This document shows positions 63,262-64,000 of a stretch of 64,000 nucleotides of DNA, one piece after another (positions within the stretch are counted from its first letter, which is position 1; each line of letters starts with the position of its first letter). The stretch spans positions 236,752-300,751 of the forward strand of contig CAKZLU010000029.1 in the NCBI GenBank assembly GCA_937127245.1. The letters run 5' to 3'. Both the position numbers and the translations under genes were made by a program. The notes below the pieces were generated by a model. The model saw nothing but the letters and a program-made list of their open reading frames with translations. It searched no databases and had not been told where the DNA came from. This stretch comes from an uncultured Actinomycetes bacterium. Its GTDB lineage: Bacteria; Actinomycetota; Geothermincolia; Fen-727; JACVIW01.

Positions 63262-64000
63262 TTATTCGTTGGAAAGCACACACACCGCAGCCGAGGTTGT
63301 CGGCACGCCCCTCCAAGATTGAGCCACACCGACCCGGACGTTATCAACCTGTCTTCTTCCAGCTTCTCCTCGAAGCTGAAGATATAGTTCCGCAACTTTC
63401 TGTGCGCCCGAGGCTTCGATAAGATGTCCCACACCGAGATCGCCACCAGAGACATTAACTGGAAGGTCACCGCCCTTAAGCGTGCGACCGTCTTCCAAAG
63501 CGATTCCCGCACGACCAGGTTCAAACAATCTTAAGGCTTCCAGGTGCTGCAGTTCTTTGTATGCGTACTTATCCGAGACTTCGGCAATGTCTATTTCCTT
63601 AGGTGGGCAGGTGATGCCTGCCATTTTATAAGCCATGTCAGCTGCGATCCTACTTGAGACCGCTTCTCCCCAGGACCGGGATTCAAGTGTGGGTGAGTCT
63701 GTTGCCCAGCCAATACCTTTAACCCACACTGGCTTATCGGTTAGGGAGGGTACAAGTTTTTCAGAGCAAAGGACCATAACGACGGCTCCGTCAGCGGACT
63801 GCGCTATTTCTAAAGCTCGCAAGGGCTCTGAGACGGGCTCAGAATCAAGTACGTTGTCAATGGTGAGATCGGCGCCGTAAGCAGCGGCGGGATTATCAAG
63901 CGCGTTCTTTCTGTTCTTTACCGCGACCATTGCGCACTGTTCCCGGGTTGCTTTTCCGTCGTGAATGAATTTGGCCATCTCCAGTCCGCTCACATAGGTG
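63262..64000 (-). CDS. Second thiolase-domain protein (N-terminus beyond window)
   Basis: C-terminal 246 residues of a second SCP-x-type thiolase. The frame stays open to the right edge (TYVSGLEMAKF), so the gene starts outside. It has MVAVKNRKNALDNPAA, DGAVVMVLCSEKL, a PKEIDIAEVSDKYAYKELQ block, and VNVSGGDLGVGHLIEASGAQK at the C-terminal end, all parallel to the neighbouring copy. Its stop lies 13 bp before the TTG of that copy. Two thiolases and two DUF35 proteins therefore form one operon. Confidence 0.88.
   Translation of the reverse strand, partial: TYVSGLEMAKFIHDGKATREQCAMVAVKNRKNALDNPAAAYGADLTIDNVLDSEPVSEPLRALEIAQSADGAVVMVLCSEKLVPSLTDKPVWVKGIGWATDSPTLESRSWGEAVSSRIAADMAYKMAGITCPPKEIDIAEVSDKYAYKELQHLEALRLFEPGRAGIALEDGRTLKGGDLPVNVSGGDLGVGHLIEASGAQKVAELYLQLRGEAGRRQVDNVRVGVAQSWRGVPTTSAAVCVLSNE

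Noticed and set aside
1..64000. CRISPR arrays, rRNA genes, prophage or intact insertion sequences
   Set aside because: No regularly spaced repeats, rRNA sequence, integrase or transposase could be found by reading.

Overview
The window looks like a chromosomal segment of a strictly anaerobic, mid-GC bacterium, most probably a deep-branching anaerobic actinobacterium (Geothermincolia/OPB41-like). This is inference. It rests on the gene order glyQ-glyS-ppdK-(flavin reductase)-dgt-dnaG-rpoD, on reductive rather than catalase-type oxygen defence, on a SpoIID protein with FAEGYT repeats, on FixCX-type redox proteins, on a ferredoxin-thioredoxin reductase, and on thiolase/Zn-ribbon OB-fold gene pairs. 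No rRNA, CRISPR array, prophage or intact insertion sequence was seen. One tRNA (Asn, GTT) is present.

Layout. 1-10.7 kb is a tightly packed housekeeping block (glycyl-tRNA synthetase, pyruvate phosphate dikinase, dGTPase, primase, main sigma factor). 10.9-17.5 kb is an oxygen, iron and redox block: encapsulated-type ferritin without an encapsulin, rubrerythrin, desulfoferrodoxin, ferritin, flavo-diiron protein, flavin reductase, a separate 53-residue rubredoxin, a terminator, then an Rrf2 regulator with its own promoter, a dicluster ferredoxin and a Zn-ribbon protein. 17.7-20.6 kb follows tRNA-Asn and is mostly decayed sequence: an RNA-like hairpin pair, one uncertain ORF, and remnants of a PASTA-like, a Cys-rich zinc-finger and an MGMT-like gene. 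20.6-34.4 kb holds a B12/radical SAM protein, an iron alcohol dehydrogenase, an orphan metal-binding lipoprotein, a SpoIID/repeat protein, MgtE, a CopC-like lipoprotein, an SDR, a thiolase and FixXC. 34.7-40.9 kb holds alpha/beta hydrolases, a DUF169 protein and a complete polar amino-acid ABC transporter. 41-46.8 kb holds two related Fe-S proteins (one broken), a broken GMC oxidoreductase, an XRE-cupin regulator and an ARPP-1 protein. 47-57.4 kb holds a histidine kinase with an amber stop, a redoxin operon (FTR beta subunit, CGWC redoxin, rubredoxin-like protein), a UxaA/SuyAB-type lyase pair with a dipeptidase, a frameshifted CapA-type protein and a second B12/radical SAM protein. 57.6-64 kb holds DJ-1/PfpI, a hydrolase, an MBL-fold enzyme and a thiolase/OB-fold operon running off the right edge.

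How it works together. The 10.9-17.5 kb block encodes a reductive chain from a flavin reductase through rubredoxin to the diiron enzymes for O2, H2O2 and superoxide, plus iron storage. The thiolases, SDR, FixCX and OB-fold proteins suggest acyl-CoA metabolism coupled to low-potential electron transfer. At least seven genes carry stops or frameshifts, which means either real gene decay or local consensus errors. Two genes (34756 hydrolase, 38322 permease) appear to start at CTG and ATT behind good ribosome-binding sites. I see no single system that is clearly new. The best candidates are the FTR/redoxin/rubredoxin operon, the composite CapA protein, and the orphan encapsulated-type ferritin.
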